A DNA stretch of 64,000 nucleotides from Armatimonadota bacterium (GTDB lineage Bacteria > Armatimonadota > Fimbriimonadia > Fimbriimonadales > Fimbriimonadaceae). The notes under the pieces are model-generated. The model was not told the DNA's origin. It saw only the letters and a program-made list of their open reading frames with translations, and ran no database searches. Both the position numbers and the translations under genes were made by a program. Every line of letters starts with the position of its first letter. Position 1 is the stretch's first letter. Positions 51,891 to 60,728 of this stretch are shown here, one piece after another. The stretch covers positions 164,511-228,510 of the forward strand of contig JACRPN010000005.1 of assembly GCA_016223145.1 (NCBI GenBank), written 5' to 3'.

Positions 51891-54454
51891 GAATCGAAAT
51901 CCCCGATCCGTGCATGGTGGTGCTCATTGGCGCCTCGGGAAGCGGCAAGAGCACGTTTGGCAGAGTGCACTTCAAGCCAACGGAGATCGTGTCCTCGGAT
52001 GGCTGCCGCGGGCTGGTCAGCGACGATGAGAACGACCTCTCGGCGACCACGGACGCTTTCGAGTTGGTTCACTTTTTGCTTTGCAAACGGCTCACGCGGA
52101 ACAAGCTGACCGTCGTCGACGCGACGAATGTGCAGTTTGAGGCTCGCCGACCGCTGCTGCGGATCGCGCACGATTGCCATGCGCTTGGCGTCGCCATCGT
52201 TTTCAACGTTCGCGATGAGGTTTGCCACGAGCGCAATAGGTCGCGTCCGGACAGGCAGTTCGGACCTCACGTCGTGCGAAACCAGAACCGAGACCTGAGG
52301 CGGTCGCTTGGCCGTTTGCGCAAGGAGGGTTTCCGGCACATCTACATCTTTGATTCTCCTGACAAGATTGGCGACGTCGAGATCGTCAGAACGCCGCTCT
52401 GGACGGATCGAAGGCAGGAGCTAGGGCCGTTTGACATCATTGGCGACATCCACGGCTGCTATGAAGAACTGGCCGAGCTCCTTTCCGAGTTGGGATATGC
52501 GATTCAAACCGATTTCGCTTCGGAAGGTGAAGGGCCTGTTTCAGTCACGCCCCCTGCCGGCAGGAGGGCCATATTCCTGGGTGACCTTGTGGACCGCGGC
52601 CCAGACTCGCCGTCCGTACTGAAGCTTGTGATGTCCATGGTCGAATCCGGCGCGGCGTTCTGCGTGCCGGGCAACCACGACGTCAAGCTTCTTAGAAAGC
52701 TCTCCGGTAAGGACGTCCAGATCGCGCATGGCCTAGCTGAAACCCTAGAGCAGCTCGCAACCGAACCGCCGGAGTTCATCGAAAAGACCAGAACCTTTCT
52801 GGACGGCCTCGTGAGCCACTTCGTGCTCGATGAGGGCCGCCTGGTCGTCGCTCACGCGGGAATGCGCGAGGAGATGCAGGGCAGGGCCTCCGGCAGAGTT
52901 CGCGATTTCGCGCTGTTTGGTGAAACGACGGGGGAAACCGATGACTTTGGACTCCCCGTGCGCTTCGATTGGGCATCAGAGTATCGCGGAAAGGCACGCG
53001 TGGTCTATGGACACACACCTGTTCCAGAGGCCGAGTGGCTCAACCACACGATCAACATCGACACCGGATGCGTGTTTGGGGGGAAGCTGACGGCGCTGAG
53101 ATACCCCGAGATGGAGTTGGTCTCGGTACCGGCGAAAAGGGGCTACGCAGAGTCCAAGAAGCCCTTCCTAGTTGCGCCCGTGGCCATGTCGGGACAACAG
53201 GCCCATGACGATGTGCTGGACATGGCTGATGTGCTCGGGCGGCGGCATATTCAGACCCGCCTTCGCGGCAGCGTCACGATCCGCGAGGAGAATGCGATCG
53301 CCGCCCTCGAGGCCATGAGCCGCTTTGCAGCAAATCCCAAATGGCTTGTGTATCTGCCGCCAACCATGTCGCCAACCGAAACCAGCTCGGAGGACGGTCT
53401 TCTGGAGCACCCTGCTGAGAGCTTCGCCTACTTCGCTTCGAACGGCGTGACCAAGGTGGTCTGCGAGGAGAAGCACATGGGTTCCCGCGCTGTCGCCGTC
53501 GTTTGTCAGAACCCAGATGTTGCGCGGCATCGCTTCGGGGTCGAGTCGGGCGAATCCGGGATCATCGTGACGAGGACCGGACGGCGTTTCTTCGATGACG
53601 AAGTGTTGGAGCGCGCCTTGCTCGGCCGGATCGCAAGTGCGGCCACTGAAGCGGGCCTCTGGGAGGGGCTGAATACTGGCTGGATGGTGCTCGACTGCGA
53701 GTTGATGCCGTGGTCCGCCAAGGCCCAGGAACTGCTCAAAAGGCAATATGCGCCCGTCGGAGCATCATCGATGGCGTCCCTATCGGCAGAGTGTCAAGTG
53801 TTCACCGAGGCTGCTCAGCGACTAAACGAGCCCGAACTTCAGGCGAAGCTGGAGGATACAGAGCGGCGACTGAGATTGGCGAGCGCCTATGTGGAAGCCT
53901 ATCGCCGCTACTGCTGGAAGGTTGATTCGATCGAAGACTACAAGTTGGCCCCATTTCACTTGTTGGCAACGGAGGGGACGGTCCACGTTGACAAAGACCA
54001 TTTCTGGCACATGGAGACCTTGGCACGGATTTGCAGTGAGGATCCGATCTTGCTCAAGACACCCTACAAAGTGGTTGAGACGATGAACCCCGAGAGCGTT
54101 GCAGAAGGAGCGGCTTGGTGGACGGAACTAACCGGAAAAGGTGGTGAGGGGATGGTGATCAAGCCGCTGACCTTCACGGCACGTGGCCCTAAGGGGCTGG
54201 TGCAGCCTGCAGTGAAGTGCCGTGGCAAGGAGTACCTCAGGATCATTTACGGGCCTGAGTACGACCTTCCGGGCAATCTTTCTCGGCTCAGGCGGCGGGG
54301 CCTCGCCACGAAGCGGTCGCTCGCCGTGAAGGAGTTCGCTCTTGGCATCGAAGCCCTTGAGCGCTTCGTCCGTCGGGAACCCCTTCGGCGCGTACACGAG
54401 TGCGTCTTTGGGGTTCTGGCGATGGAGAGTGAGTCCGTGGACCCACGGCTGTAG
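51887..54454 (+). CDS. pnkp: Polynucleotide kinase-phosphatase-ligase (bacterial Pnkp)
   Basis: This 855-aa three-domain RNA-repair enzyme heals and seals cut RNA. The kinase P-loop is GASGSGKST (15-23). The phosphatase is a calcineurin-type domain with IIGDIHGCYEELAELLS (about 185), FLGDLVDRGPDSPS, PGNHDVKLL and YGHTPVPEAEW. The adenylyltransferase (ligase) has KHMGSR with Lys529 as the nucleophile, WMVLDCELMPW, GGEGMVIKPL and VKCRGKEYLRIIYG. The start is TTG overlapping the hen1 stop. All motifs are intact, so the Hen1-Pnkp repair system should be functional. Confidence 0.95.
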   Translation: MRIEIPDPCMVVLIGASGSGKSTFGRVHFKPTEIVSSDGCRGLVSDDENDLSATTDAFELVHFLLCKRLTRNKLTVVDATNVQFEARRPLLRIAHDCHALGVAIVFNVRDEVCHERNRSRPDRQFGPHVVRNQNRDLRRSLGRLRKEGFRHIYIFDSPDKIGDVEIVRTPLWTDRRQELGPFDIIGDIHGCYEELAELLSELGYAIQTDFASEGEGPVSVTPPAGRRAIFLGDLVDRGPDSPSVLKLVMSMVESGAAFCVPGNHDVKLLRKLSGKDVQIAHGLAETLEQLATEPPEFIEKTRTFLDGLVSHFVLDEGRLVVAHAGMREEMQGRASGRVRDFALFGETTGETDDFGLPVRFDWASEYRGKARVVYGHTPVPEAEWLNHTINIDTGCVFGGKLTALRYPEMELVSVPAKRGYAESKKPFLVAPVAMSGQQAHDDVLDMADVLGRRHIQTRLRGSVTIREENAIAALEAMSRFAANPKWLVYLPPTMSPTETSSEDGLLEHPAESFAYFASNGVTKVVCEEKHMGSRAVAVVCQNPDVARHRFGVESGESGIIVTRTGRRFFDDEVLERALLGRIASAATEAGLWEGLNTGWMVLDCELMPWSAKAQELLKRQYAPVGASSMASLSAECQVFTEAAQRLNEPELQAKLEDTERRLRLASAYVEAYRRYCWKVDSIEDYKLAPFHLLATEGTVHVDKDHFWHMETLARICSEDPILLKTPYKVVETMNPESVAEGAAWWTELTGKGGEGMVIKPLTFTARGPKGLVQPAVKCRGKEYLRIIYGPEYDLPGNLSRLRRRGLATKRSLAVKEFALGIEALERFVRREPLRRVHECVFGVLAMESESVDPRL

Positions 54455-54475
54455 CTGAGAGGCCGCCCCCCGTGC

Positions 54476-54497
54476 CATAATCCTCCCGATATGATTC
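54476..54497 (+). promoter_or_regulatory. Possible promoter with three-codon leader ORF before the MFS gene
   Basis: CATAAT (54477-54482) is followed 9 nt later by ATG ATT CTC TGA. If used, the transcript would carry a micro-ORF and a leader of about 130 nt before the MFS start, with a TTCGACCTTCGAA inverted repeat. Highly tentative. Confidence 0.2.
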
Positions 54498-54618
54498 TCT
54501 GATCTTCCGGGGCGGGCCGTAATCCCCTCCGGCTCGCAGACCATCACGTTCGACCTTCGAACGGTCCTTGTCCCTTTTGGGCGCCTAGGACCTCCGACCT
54601 AAGAACCCGGGAGCTTCC

Positions 54619-55923
54619 ATGAAATTCTTCGCCCCTTTGCGGCATCCAGGCTTCAAAAACCTGTGGCTCGGACAAGCCATCTCCCAGATGGGAGACGCCC
54701 TCTACTACATCGTCTTCATGTTCATGGTCAAGCGCGTGACCGGCTCGAACGCGATGGTCGGCTACGTCGGCGCCCTGGAGACCATTCCCTTCCTGCTGTT
54801 CAGCGCCTACTCGGGCATCTTGGCCGACAAGATCGACCGCAAGCGCATTCTGCTGGTGTCGGACCTGCTTTGCGGGTCACTCCTTCTGGCTTTTGCCGGG
54901 TTTGTGCTGCTCGTACCGAAGCCTCCTTTCGCCGTGATCGGGATTGTGGCCTTCACGCTTAGCAGCATCCGGGTCTTCTTTTGGCCCGCCAAGGGCGCCG
55001 CGATTCCGAGGCTCGTGCCCGAGGACGCCGTCATGGCGGCGAACGCCCTGAGCTCGATGACCCAAAACGTGATGTTCCTTGCGGGGCTGGGATTCTCAGG
55101 CATGGTGCTCGCGGGCCTGAACGCCCTCTCACCCACCTATTTCTTCGCCACCACCTTCGCCATCAACGCCATGTCGTTCTATGGCTCAGCGTTCTACATC
55201 GCGAAGCTGCCGAAGATCGAGCCTGAGAGGACGGAGGAGGTCAAGCACCCTATCCAGGAGATGCGCGAGGGAGTTCGCTACATCCGCGGGCGCTCCGAGC
55301 TGATGGCCATGCTGGGCCTCCAGCTCCTGATGACCCTCTTCATCTCGCCGTTCTTCCCCGTGTTCATCGCAACGAACGACGCCTGGTTCGGCGGCAAGCC
55401 CGAAACCTTGGCCGCGCTCGAAGCCGCGTTTTTCGCCGGTTTCACCGTCGGGTCGATCGTCGTCGGGTCGCTGAACCTGAAAAGGCCCGGACTCGGCTTT
55501 ATCTGGGGCCTGGCGGCAACAGGCGGAACGGTCGCCGTGATGGCGCTGACGCCCAGCGTATGGCTCTTCGCTGCCTGCAACGTGGCTGCGGGATTGGCGG
55601 TGCCGTTCGCAAGCATTCCGATGACCAGCTACTTGCAGGTCAGCGTGGAGGATGCTTTCCGCGGGCGCGTCAACAGCGCGCTGAACATGGCCTGGATGGG
55701 CATGCAGCCCGTAGGGCTCGCGCTTGCCGGGGTCATGCTCGACAAAGCGGGCATCCTCAGGAGCTTTGCGATCATGGGCTCCGGGATGACGTTCGCGGCG
55801 CTGCTGGGGCTGGCACATGGGCCTTTTAGGAGATCTGAGATGCCGGCGGCTGCGGCCGAGACTCCCACAAACCAAGGGACCGTTGCCTCCCAGACCCTCG
55901 AAACCGCCGCAGCAACAGAATAG
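54619..55923 (+). CDS. MFS transporter (enterobactin-exporter-like MFS_3 type)
   Basis: This 434-aa protein has 12 predicted helices. The N-terminus FAPLRHPGFKNLWLGQAISQMGDALYYIV and the loop motif SGILADKIDRKRILLVSDLL are typical of the EntS/MefA-like group of small-molecule exporters. In the second half, SYLQVSVEDAFRGRVNSALNM is the matching loop. The C-terminal tail is Ala/Thr-rich. A GGGAGC motif precedes the ATG. Substrate unknown, and there is no siderophore gene nearby. Confidence 0.88.
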   Translation: MKFFAPLRHPGFKNLWLGQAISQMGDALYYIVFMFMVKRVTGSNAMVGYVGALETIPFLLFSAYSGILADKIDRKRILLVSDLLCGSLLLAFAGFVLLVPKPPFAVIGIVAFTLSSIRVFFWPAKGAAIPRLVPEDAVMAANALSSMTQNVMFLAGLGFSGMVLAGLNALSPTYFFATTFAINAMSFYGSAFYIAKLPKIEPERTEEVKHPIQEMREGVRYIRGRSELMAMLGLQLLMTLFISPFFPVFIATNDAWFGGKPETLAALEAAFFAGFTVGSIVVGSLNLKRPGLGFIWGLAATGGTVAVMALTPSVWLFAACNVAAGLAVPFASIPMTSYLQVSVEDAFRGRVNSALNMAWMGMQPVGLALAGVMLDKAGILRSFAIMGSGMTFAALLGLAHGPFRRSEMPAAAAETPTNQGTVASQTLETAAATE

Positions 55924-55930
55924 ATTCAGC

Positions 55931-55961
55931 ATAAAAGAAAAGCCCTGGACATCTCCAGGGC
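55931..55961 (-). terminator. Intrinsic terminator of the candidate RNA
   Basis: Read on the minus strand, GCCCTGG-agatgt-CCAGGGC is followed by TTTTCTTTTAT. The T-run exists only on the minus strand. Confidence 0.75.
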
Positions 55962-56229
55962 ACCTTCTCATCTGAGTCTTGATGAGGCTTCAAGACCGTT
56001 TGCCGAGGCTATCGGCTGGATCGGCGCTTCGGTCCTTCTCAATCCGTCGCGCCTTTCCGGGTTCGATGCGATACCGGCGAACCAATGTCGGTACCGCTCT
56101 TTTTTGCAAGCGAGGCCGCTTTCGCGGCAAGCTCCAACCAAGCTAAAGATTCCAACTTGCCTGGACCGAACGACTCCGATCCGCCTTTCGATCCACGGTC
56201 TGCTCCGGGACAGTTCCCAGCGCTCTGAC
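55934..56229 (-). ncRNA. Candidate structured small RNA, about 296 nt
   Basis: This intergenic stretch has its own promoter and terminator on the minus strand and folds as a long rod. Three nested long-range helices pair 55993-55999 with 56195-56201, 56018-56024 with 56176-56182, and 56028-56035 with 56163-56170. Inside lie GCCGC-GAAA-GCGGC (56129-56116, a GNRA tetraloop only on the minus strand) and GGTACCG/CGGTATC with a G-U pair only on this strand. Near the 3' end, GTCTTGA/TCAAGAC competes with the outer helix. It does not match tmRNA, RNase P or SRP RNA consensus segments that I know. The 89-codon frame inside would start within the -10 element, so it is unlikely to be translated. The interval 55924-56286 holds no other gene. 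Confidence 0.5.
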
Positions 56230-56235
56230 AGGTTC

Positions 56236-56264
56236 ATTGTACAGCGGTTTCGTGAGCCTGAAAA
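56236..56264 (-). promoter_or_regulatory. Promoter of the candidate RNA
   Basis: On the minus strand, TTTTCA (56264-56259), a 17-nt spacer and TACAAT (56241-56236). The expected start is near 56229. Confidence 0.55.
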
Positions 56265-56286
56265 GGGTTTGTGACAGGTAATAGTG

Positions 56287-56991
56287 CTAGGTTTGGGTCA
56301 ATCCGGCAATGCTCGACATGCGTTCGAACACGATCGTTCGCCTTGCCTGACTCGCAGCATCGGGCGGTAGGTGCCCAGCTACAGCTTCAAGGCACTCCGT
56401 TCTTTCCAGCCAAGTGCGGAAATGGCTCTGAAGGAAATGGCGTAGGTCGGCATCTGCAGATTGGACCTCTTCTCCTAATTGCGCCCTGCCGTCAAGCAAC
56501 ATCACAATATCCTCAAAGTCCTTGCTGACATAAAAGTCGTCCTTGCCTCGATCTGCAAATGCCTCAACCTTGCACGCCAACGCAGTTGCAGCATCGGGAA
56601 GCCGAATTTCGAGGCCGTTTGCCAAGGGAGTTCGGGAGGCGTTCTCAAAAGCGTACTCATACCATCGGTTTGAGAAACCAAGCACATCTTCGGAAAGGGG
56701 CATGACATCAATCACGAGATCGTCCCTCCTGAACCTACAGATGACTTGGCTCTCAACGTCCTCTGCAAACCCGAGTAAGCGTATCCGCTCACAGTAGCCG
56801 TACCAGTCTGCCCTAGTGAAAGCCTCGCAAATGACGTCCACGTCCTCCGTTGGTCTTGGATCGCGGACCTGGGGTTCTGTGAGATACAGGCCGATAGCTG
56901 AACCTCCAACGAAGACCAGCTCTGAAGCAAGGTCCTTTAGCGCGATCACCGTTCTCTCCAGGAACGGATAGGCCGGAAATTCGAAGTTCAT
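56287..56991 (-). CDS. AbiEii-like nucleotidyltransferase, second gene of a TA-like pair
   Basis: This 234-aa protein has the nucleotidyltransferase fold: ELVFVGGSAIGLYLTEPQ with GGS, RPTEDVDVICEAF with the D-x-D metal site, and DDLVIDVMPLSED as the third acidic position. The later ALACKVEAFADRGKDDFYVSKDFEDIVML matches the helical part of AbiEii/MenT-type toxins, which modify tRNA or other targets. It overlaps the upstream winged-helix-like gene by 4 nt, the usual toxin-antitoxin order. GC is lower than in the neighbouring core genes. Confidence 0.75.
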   Translation of the reverse strand: MNFEFPAYPFLERTVIALKDLASELVFVGGSAIGLYLTEPQVRDPRPTEDVDVICEAFTRADWYGYCERIRLLGFAEDVESQVICRFRRDDLVIDVMPLSEDVLGFSNRWYEYAFENASRTPLANGLEIRLPDAATALACKVEAFADRGKDDFYVSKDFEDIVMLLDGRAQLGEEVQSADADLRHFLQSHFRTWLERTECLEAVAGHLPPDAASQARRTIVFERMSSIAGLTQT

Positions 56992-57566
56992 TGTGCCAGT
57001 CTGAGCCTCTTGGTTAGTTCTTCGATGGCCAGTTCGGAGACACGTGCTTGGCCGTCGCGAATGGCATCGACCAACACCAGCAGCTCATAGAGCGCCTGAT
57101 CTAGTCGTGAAGCATCTGGCGCACTGGGCCAGATTGGTTCAAACTCCAGACCAGTAATTCCTCCAACTGGATGCGGCCAAACGGGTGGCGGAACCTGGCC
57201 TTGCCGAAAGCTGGAGACCAGAGGGGAGCCGGCAAAAGATGTGGGGAACCCGCGTGTGATTTGTCCGCGCTTTGGCGGAAAAGCGTACTTAACTCCATGA
57301 ATCAGAAACTCCTGCAAGTTACGCCTGATGGGCCAACGTTGAATGTCGTCATATAGCCTTGCTGCGATACAAAACTGAATGGACTTGTGGATAACAGAGG
57401 GGCTCGTCCTAAGATCTGCGCCAAGGGAAATGTAACTCCACTCGGGCTTACTTGCTTTTCCCTTCTGTGGCAGGTGTTTGGGATTTGCCCCTCTTGGCCC
57501 AAGCTTCTCGGGATGTGCTAAGAGCTTCAGTAGTACCAATATCTCTGAACCTGAGATTGTCGCCAT
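56988..57566 (-). CDS. Winged-helix-like DNA-binding protein, putative antitoxin/regulator
   Basis: This 192-aa protein has an N-terminal helix-turn-helix-like segment (WSYISLGADLRTSPSVIHKSIQFCIAARL). A conserved-looking middle follows (LIHGVKYAFPPKRGQITRGF, PPVWPHPVGGITGLEFEPIWP), then a helical C-terminus (LDQALYELLVLVDAIRDGQA). The HTH followed by a nucleotidyltransferase in a 4-nt overlap resembles antitoxin-regulators of NTase toxins. On the minus strand, CATAAT (57580-57575) lies 8 nt before the ATG, and two large palindromes sit just upstream, a likely autoregulatory site. Confidence 0.65.
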   Translation of the reverse strand: MATISGSEILVLLKLLAHPEKLGPRGANPKHLPQKGKASKPEWSYISLGADLRTSPSVIHKSIQFCIAARLYDDIQRWPIRRNLQEFLIHGVKYAFPPKRGQITRGFPTSFAGSPLVSSFRQGQVPPPVWPHPVGGITGLEFEPIWPSAPDASRLDQALYELLVLVDAIRDGQARVSELAIEELTKRLRLAQ

Positions 57567-57574
57567 TTCACCGT

Positions 57575-57662
57575 ATTATGGCTCATTCGCCATTCGCGAA
57601 TAGCGAATGGGCGCGTTTTCAAGCTGCGTTTGCACTGCGTTCGCCATTCGCGAATGGCGAAC
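57575..57662 (-). promoter_or_regulatory. Promoter with two large ATTCGCGAAT palindromes
   Basis: The hexamer CATAAT (57580-57575) is followed upstream by a near-perfect 26-bp palindrome (57584-57609, half CATTCGCCATTCG with one mismatch). A perfect 24-bp palindrome lies at 57639-57662 (half GTTCGCCATTCG). Both share the core CCATTCGCGAAT. They fill the gap between lepA and the TA-like pair. Confidence 0.65.
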
Positions 57663-57665
57663 GCT

Positions 57666-59465
57666 CTATCCCTCGCCCACCTTCAACACGCTCAGGAACG
57701 CTTCCTGAGGAAGCTCGATCTGGCCCACCTGCTTCATGCGCTTCTTGCCTGCCTTCTGCTTTTCGAGCAGCTTCCTCTTTCGCGTGATGTCGCCGCCATA
57801 GCACTTGGCGATCACGTTCTTGCGGAATGGCTTCACGCTATCGGCGGCAATGACCTTCGCCCCGATCGCAGCCTGAATGCGCACCTCGAACTGCTGCCTT
57901 GGCACCACTTTGCGTAGCTGCTCCACCATCGCCTTGCCACGGTGGTAAGCCGACGCCTTGTTCACGATGAAGCTCAGCGCGTCCACAGTGTCGCCGTTCA
58001 GCAAAATGTCCACCTTGGAAAGGTCCGACCGAATGTAATCGCCCAGGTCGTAATCAAAGCTCGCGTACCCCTTGGTGCTCGACTTCAGCCGGTCGTAGAA
58101 GTCCATCAAGATTTCCGCCAGAGGCAGGGTGTAGTAGAGGATGACCCGCGTCTGGCTCGGATACTCCGTGCGCTTATAGATGCCCCGCCGCTCCTGGCAG
58201 AGCGTCATCACCGCGCCGACGTATTCTTGCGGCACAAGGATGGTCGCGTTGATGGTCGGCTCCTCGATGAAGGCGATCTCGGTCGGGTTGGGAATCGCGC
58301 TCGGGTTGCTAATGTGCATGATCTCGCCGCTGGTGCGGTGGACGATGTAGTCCACGCTCGGAGCCGTGAGGATCAGGTCGAGGTCGAACTCACGCTCCAG
58401 GCGCTCGCGAGCAATGTCCATGTGCAAGAGACCCAGAAACCCGCAACGGAACCCAAAGCCCAGCGCCGTCGAGTTTTCGGGTTCGAAGTTCAGAGAGGCG
58501 TCGTTGAGCTGCAGTTTCTCGATGGCGTCCCGCAGTTCCGCATAGCTGTCGGTGTCCGAGGGGAAAAGTCCGCAGAAGACCATGGGCTTGGCGGTTCGAT
58601 AGCCGGGCAGCGGCATGGCGGCGGGGTCATTCGCCCAGGTAATCGTATCGCCAACCGCCGCATCTCCAATGTTCTTCATCGCTGCGGTCACGAACCCCAC
58701 CTCACCGGCTTCCAAGGTCTGCCCCACCTCCAGCGCAGGACGGAAAACGCCCACGGAGTCCACATCAAAAGTGGAGCCCGTGGACATCATCTTGATCTTG
58801 TCCTTGGGCTTGATCGAGCCGTCCATGACCCGGACATAGGCCACCGCGCCCTGATAGGTGTCGAAGTGCGAATCGAAGATAAGCGCCCTCAGCGGATTCT
58901 CGAAGTGCCCGCGCGGCGAAGGGATTCGATGGACGATCGCCTCCAGGATCTCGTCGATACCCTCGCCGGTCTTGGCGGAGCAGAGGATCGCGTCGCTGGC
59001 GTCGATGGCGACCGCGTGCTCGATCTCTTCCTTGGCCCGGTTCGGGTCCGCGTGCGGCAGGTCGATCTTGTTGACCACGGGCACAATCTCAAGGTTCTGG
59101 TTCATCGCCATGCCGGCGTTGGCGATGGTCTGCGCCTCCACACCCTGGCTGGCATCCACGACGAGAAGCGCGCCCTCACATGCCGCCAAACTGCGCGAGA
59201 CCTCATAAGTGAAATCCACGTGGCCGGGGGTGTCAATCAGATTCAGTTCGTACGTCTGGCCGTTTCGCGCGGTGTATTCGAGTCGGACCGCGGTCATCTT
59301 GATCGTGATGCCGCGCTCGCGCTCGATGTCCATCGTGTCCAGCATCTGCTCGCGGGCAACGCCGCGGATCGCGCCACAACGCTCGATCAGTCGGTCCGCC
59401 AGAGTGGATTTGCCGTGATCGATGTGCGCGATGATGCAGAAATTGCGGATGTGGGACTGGTCCAT
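57666..59465 (-). CDS. lepA: Elongation factor 4 (LepA)
   Basis: This is a ribosomal back-translocating GTPase of 599 aa, complete. Motifs are G1 [15 protein letters not shown]2/G3 [13 protein letters not shown] and [17 protein letters not shown]4 NKIDLP and G5 SAKTG. The LepA-specific C-terminal domain has [20 protein letters not shown] and [20 protein letters not shown]. No Shine-Dalgarno site is visible before the ATG. A CGGGC-acgct-GCCCG hairpin lies in the leader. It is transcribed toward the TA-like pair, in the same direction. Confidence 0.97.
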   Translation of the reverse strand: MDQSHIRNFCIIAHIDHGKSTLADRLIERCGAIRGVAREQMLDTMDIERERGITIKMTAVRLEYTARNGQTYELNLIDTPGHVDFTYEVSRSLAACEGALLVVDASQGVEAQTIANAGMAMNQNLEIVPVVNKIDLPHADPNRAKEEIEHAVAIDASDAILCSAKTGEGIDEILEAIVHRIPSPRGHFENPLRALIFDSHFDTYQGAVAYVRVMDGSIKPKDKIKMMSTGSTFDVDSVGVFRPALEVGQTLEAGEVGFVTAAMKNIGDAAVGDTITWANDPAAMPLPGYRTAKPMVFCGLFPSDTDSYAELRDAIEKLQLNDASLNFEPENSTALGFGFRCGFLGLLHMDIARERLEREFDLDLILTAPSVDYIVHRTSGEIMHISNPSAIPNPTEIAFIEEPTINATILVPQEYVGAVMTLCQERRGIYKRTEYPSQTRVILYYTLPLAEILMDFYDRLKSSTKGYASFDYDLGDYIRSDLSKVDILLNGDTVDALSFIVNKASAYHRGKAMVEQLRKVVPRQQFEVRIQAAIGAKVIAADSVKPFRKNVIAKCYGGDITRKRKLLEKQKAGKKRMKQVGQIELPQEAFLSVLKVGEG

Positions 59466-59609
59466 GGAGGTGGAACGGGCAGCGTGCCCGAGATCCAGGT
59501 GACATGATCGTCCCGATCATGGTCCGGACTGGGGTCAATTGTACCGCTCCGGCACTTGTTGAAGGCCGAAGCGGACTCATCCTGCCAACTGGTGGATGCA
59601 AATGCAAAG

Positions 59610-59639
59610 ACCCGTGAGCCCAATTGGGCTCACGGGTCA
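59610..59639. terminator. Perfect 30-bp palindrome after the PEP-CTERM gene
   Basis: The half-site GACCCGTGAGCCCAA is followed at once by its exact complement. It lies downstream of the minus-strand protease gene. The T-run is weak (TTT), so it may be a terminator or a two-way barrier. The rest of the spacer 59466-59687 shows no gene. Confidence 0.55.
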
Positions 59640-59687
59640 AGGCCGCGCCAGATTCCCCTCACCTATGAGAAGGATCCTGTCTCACCT

Positions 59688-60728
59688 TCAGGCCCGGCGA
59701 CGCTTTCGGGATAGGGCCAGCAGGCCGATCCCGACCACGGCCAGCCCAGACGGTTCCGGTACGAACGCTGCGCATCGCTGCTCCAGCCAGTCCACATCGT
59801 CCTGGATGAACCGGACGCCTCGGCCGATTGAACCGTAGTAGAAGTTCTCTTGGCCACCCCCCTGATAGAGGTTGTAGCCGCCGTCTCCATAGACCTGGGT
59901 GAGAACACCGGTGATTCCGTCCGTATTGACCGGGTTGTTCCCGATCATCCCCGGAGCGCCATTCACCAGAAGCGGCCCCCCCGAGTCGCCACGGTTGCCC
60001 TGGCCCTCGCCGGCCTGAGAGTTGATGTCCCAAACCCACTCGACACGGTTGTAGGTATAGCCGCCTTGATTGAGGTTATTCAGGAACGCCGTGACCGTGT
60101 TATTGTAGTAGCGGTGCGTGCCAAACGCCTCATTGGCGTTGGCGTTGCTCCACTGAACGCCCACCTGAACGTTGTTCTGGTTCAACTGGTGGCCGCCGCG
60201 GCCATAGCCGTAACCCGTGAACGAGTAGTTGGCGATCGGCGCAGCGATCAAGCCCAGAGCCTGGACGCCCGCCAGATAGGCCTCTTGTGCCGCCGTGAGG
60301 GCGTTGGCGCCCCCGCCGCCCACACGGGCGCGAATCGCCATGAACGCATAGTCCTGAAGACCGGTGCGGCCCCCGTGGAAGATCACGCCGTTGTTGGCGC
60401 CGGTCGGATCGACGCTGAACCTGCCGCCGGTTGCCCCGTTGCCTTCAAAGCCGATGGTGATGCCCGCGTTGCCGGTCACCACGTGGTCCGCGGTCACAAG
60501 ACAAAGGTAGCGATAGTCGCCAATGCGCTCGTTGTGAAAGATTGGCCCGGAACCAGACCCTTGGGTACCCAGTACGCGGATCACCTGATCCTGTGTGCCG
60601 GCGGCCACGGTCTGAGCCATGGCGTTGTTGCCCGAAACGAATGATCCCCAAGCCCCAGATGCCAAGATCGCGGCAGCGCCCATCCCGAACGCCGACCTGA
60701 AGCTGAGGTGCAAACGAACACCCTTCAT
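59688..60728 (-). CDS. PEP-CTERM trypsin-like serine protease
   Basis: This is a secreted protein of 346 aa with an N-terminal signal (FGMGAAAILASGAWGSFVSG). The C-terminal sorting signal is VPEPSGLAVVGIGLLALSRKRRR: a PEP motif, a hydrophobic helix and a basic end, which exosortase would process. Between them lies a chymotrypsin-fold protease with the triad His in CLVTADHVVTG, Asp in GLQDYAFMAI and Ser in GNRGDSGGPLLVNG. Gly/Asn-rich loops (GYGYGRGGHQLNQNNVQVG) are unusual. A GAGGAGG site precedes the ATG, unlike the leaderless genes. No exosortase gene is in this window. Confidence 0.88.
   Translation of the reverse strand: MKGVRLHLSFRSAFGMGAAAILASGAWGSFVSGNNAMAQTVAAGTQDQVIRVLGTQGSGSGPIFHNERIGDYRYLCLVTADHVVTGNAGITIGFEGNGATGGRFSVDPTGANNGVIFHGGRTGLQDYAFMAIRARVGGGGANALTAAQEAYLAGVQALGLIAAPIANYSFTGYGYGRGGHQLNQNNVQVGVQWSNANANEAFGTHRYYNNTVTAFLNNLNQGGYTYNRVEWVWDINSQAGEGQGNRGDSGGPLLVNGAPGMIGNNPVNTDGITGVLTQVYGDGGYNLYQGGGQENFYYGSIGRGVRFIQDDVDWLEQRCAAFVPEPSGLAVVGIGLLALSRKRRRA

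Noticed and set aside
55934-56229. Candidate RNA as tmRNA, RNase P RNA or SRP RNA
   Set aside because: None of the hallmark segments were found: no tRNA-like ends or tag reading frame, no GAGGAAAGTCC-type core, no GGAAGCAGC SRP loop.
55968-56237. An 89-codon frame starting MNLSERWELS on the minus strand
   Set aside because: Its ATG overlaps the TACAAT -10 element, so it would not be in the transcript. The region shows RNA-type pairing instead. It is kept only as an alternative to the ncRNA call.
57942-59507. A 521-codon frame antisense to lepA
   Set aside because: It is His/Arg/Val-rich shadow sequence with no motif. lepA is unambiguous.
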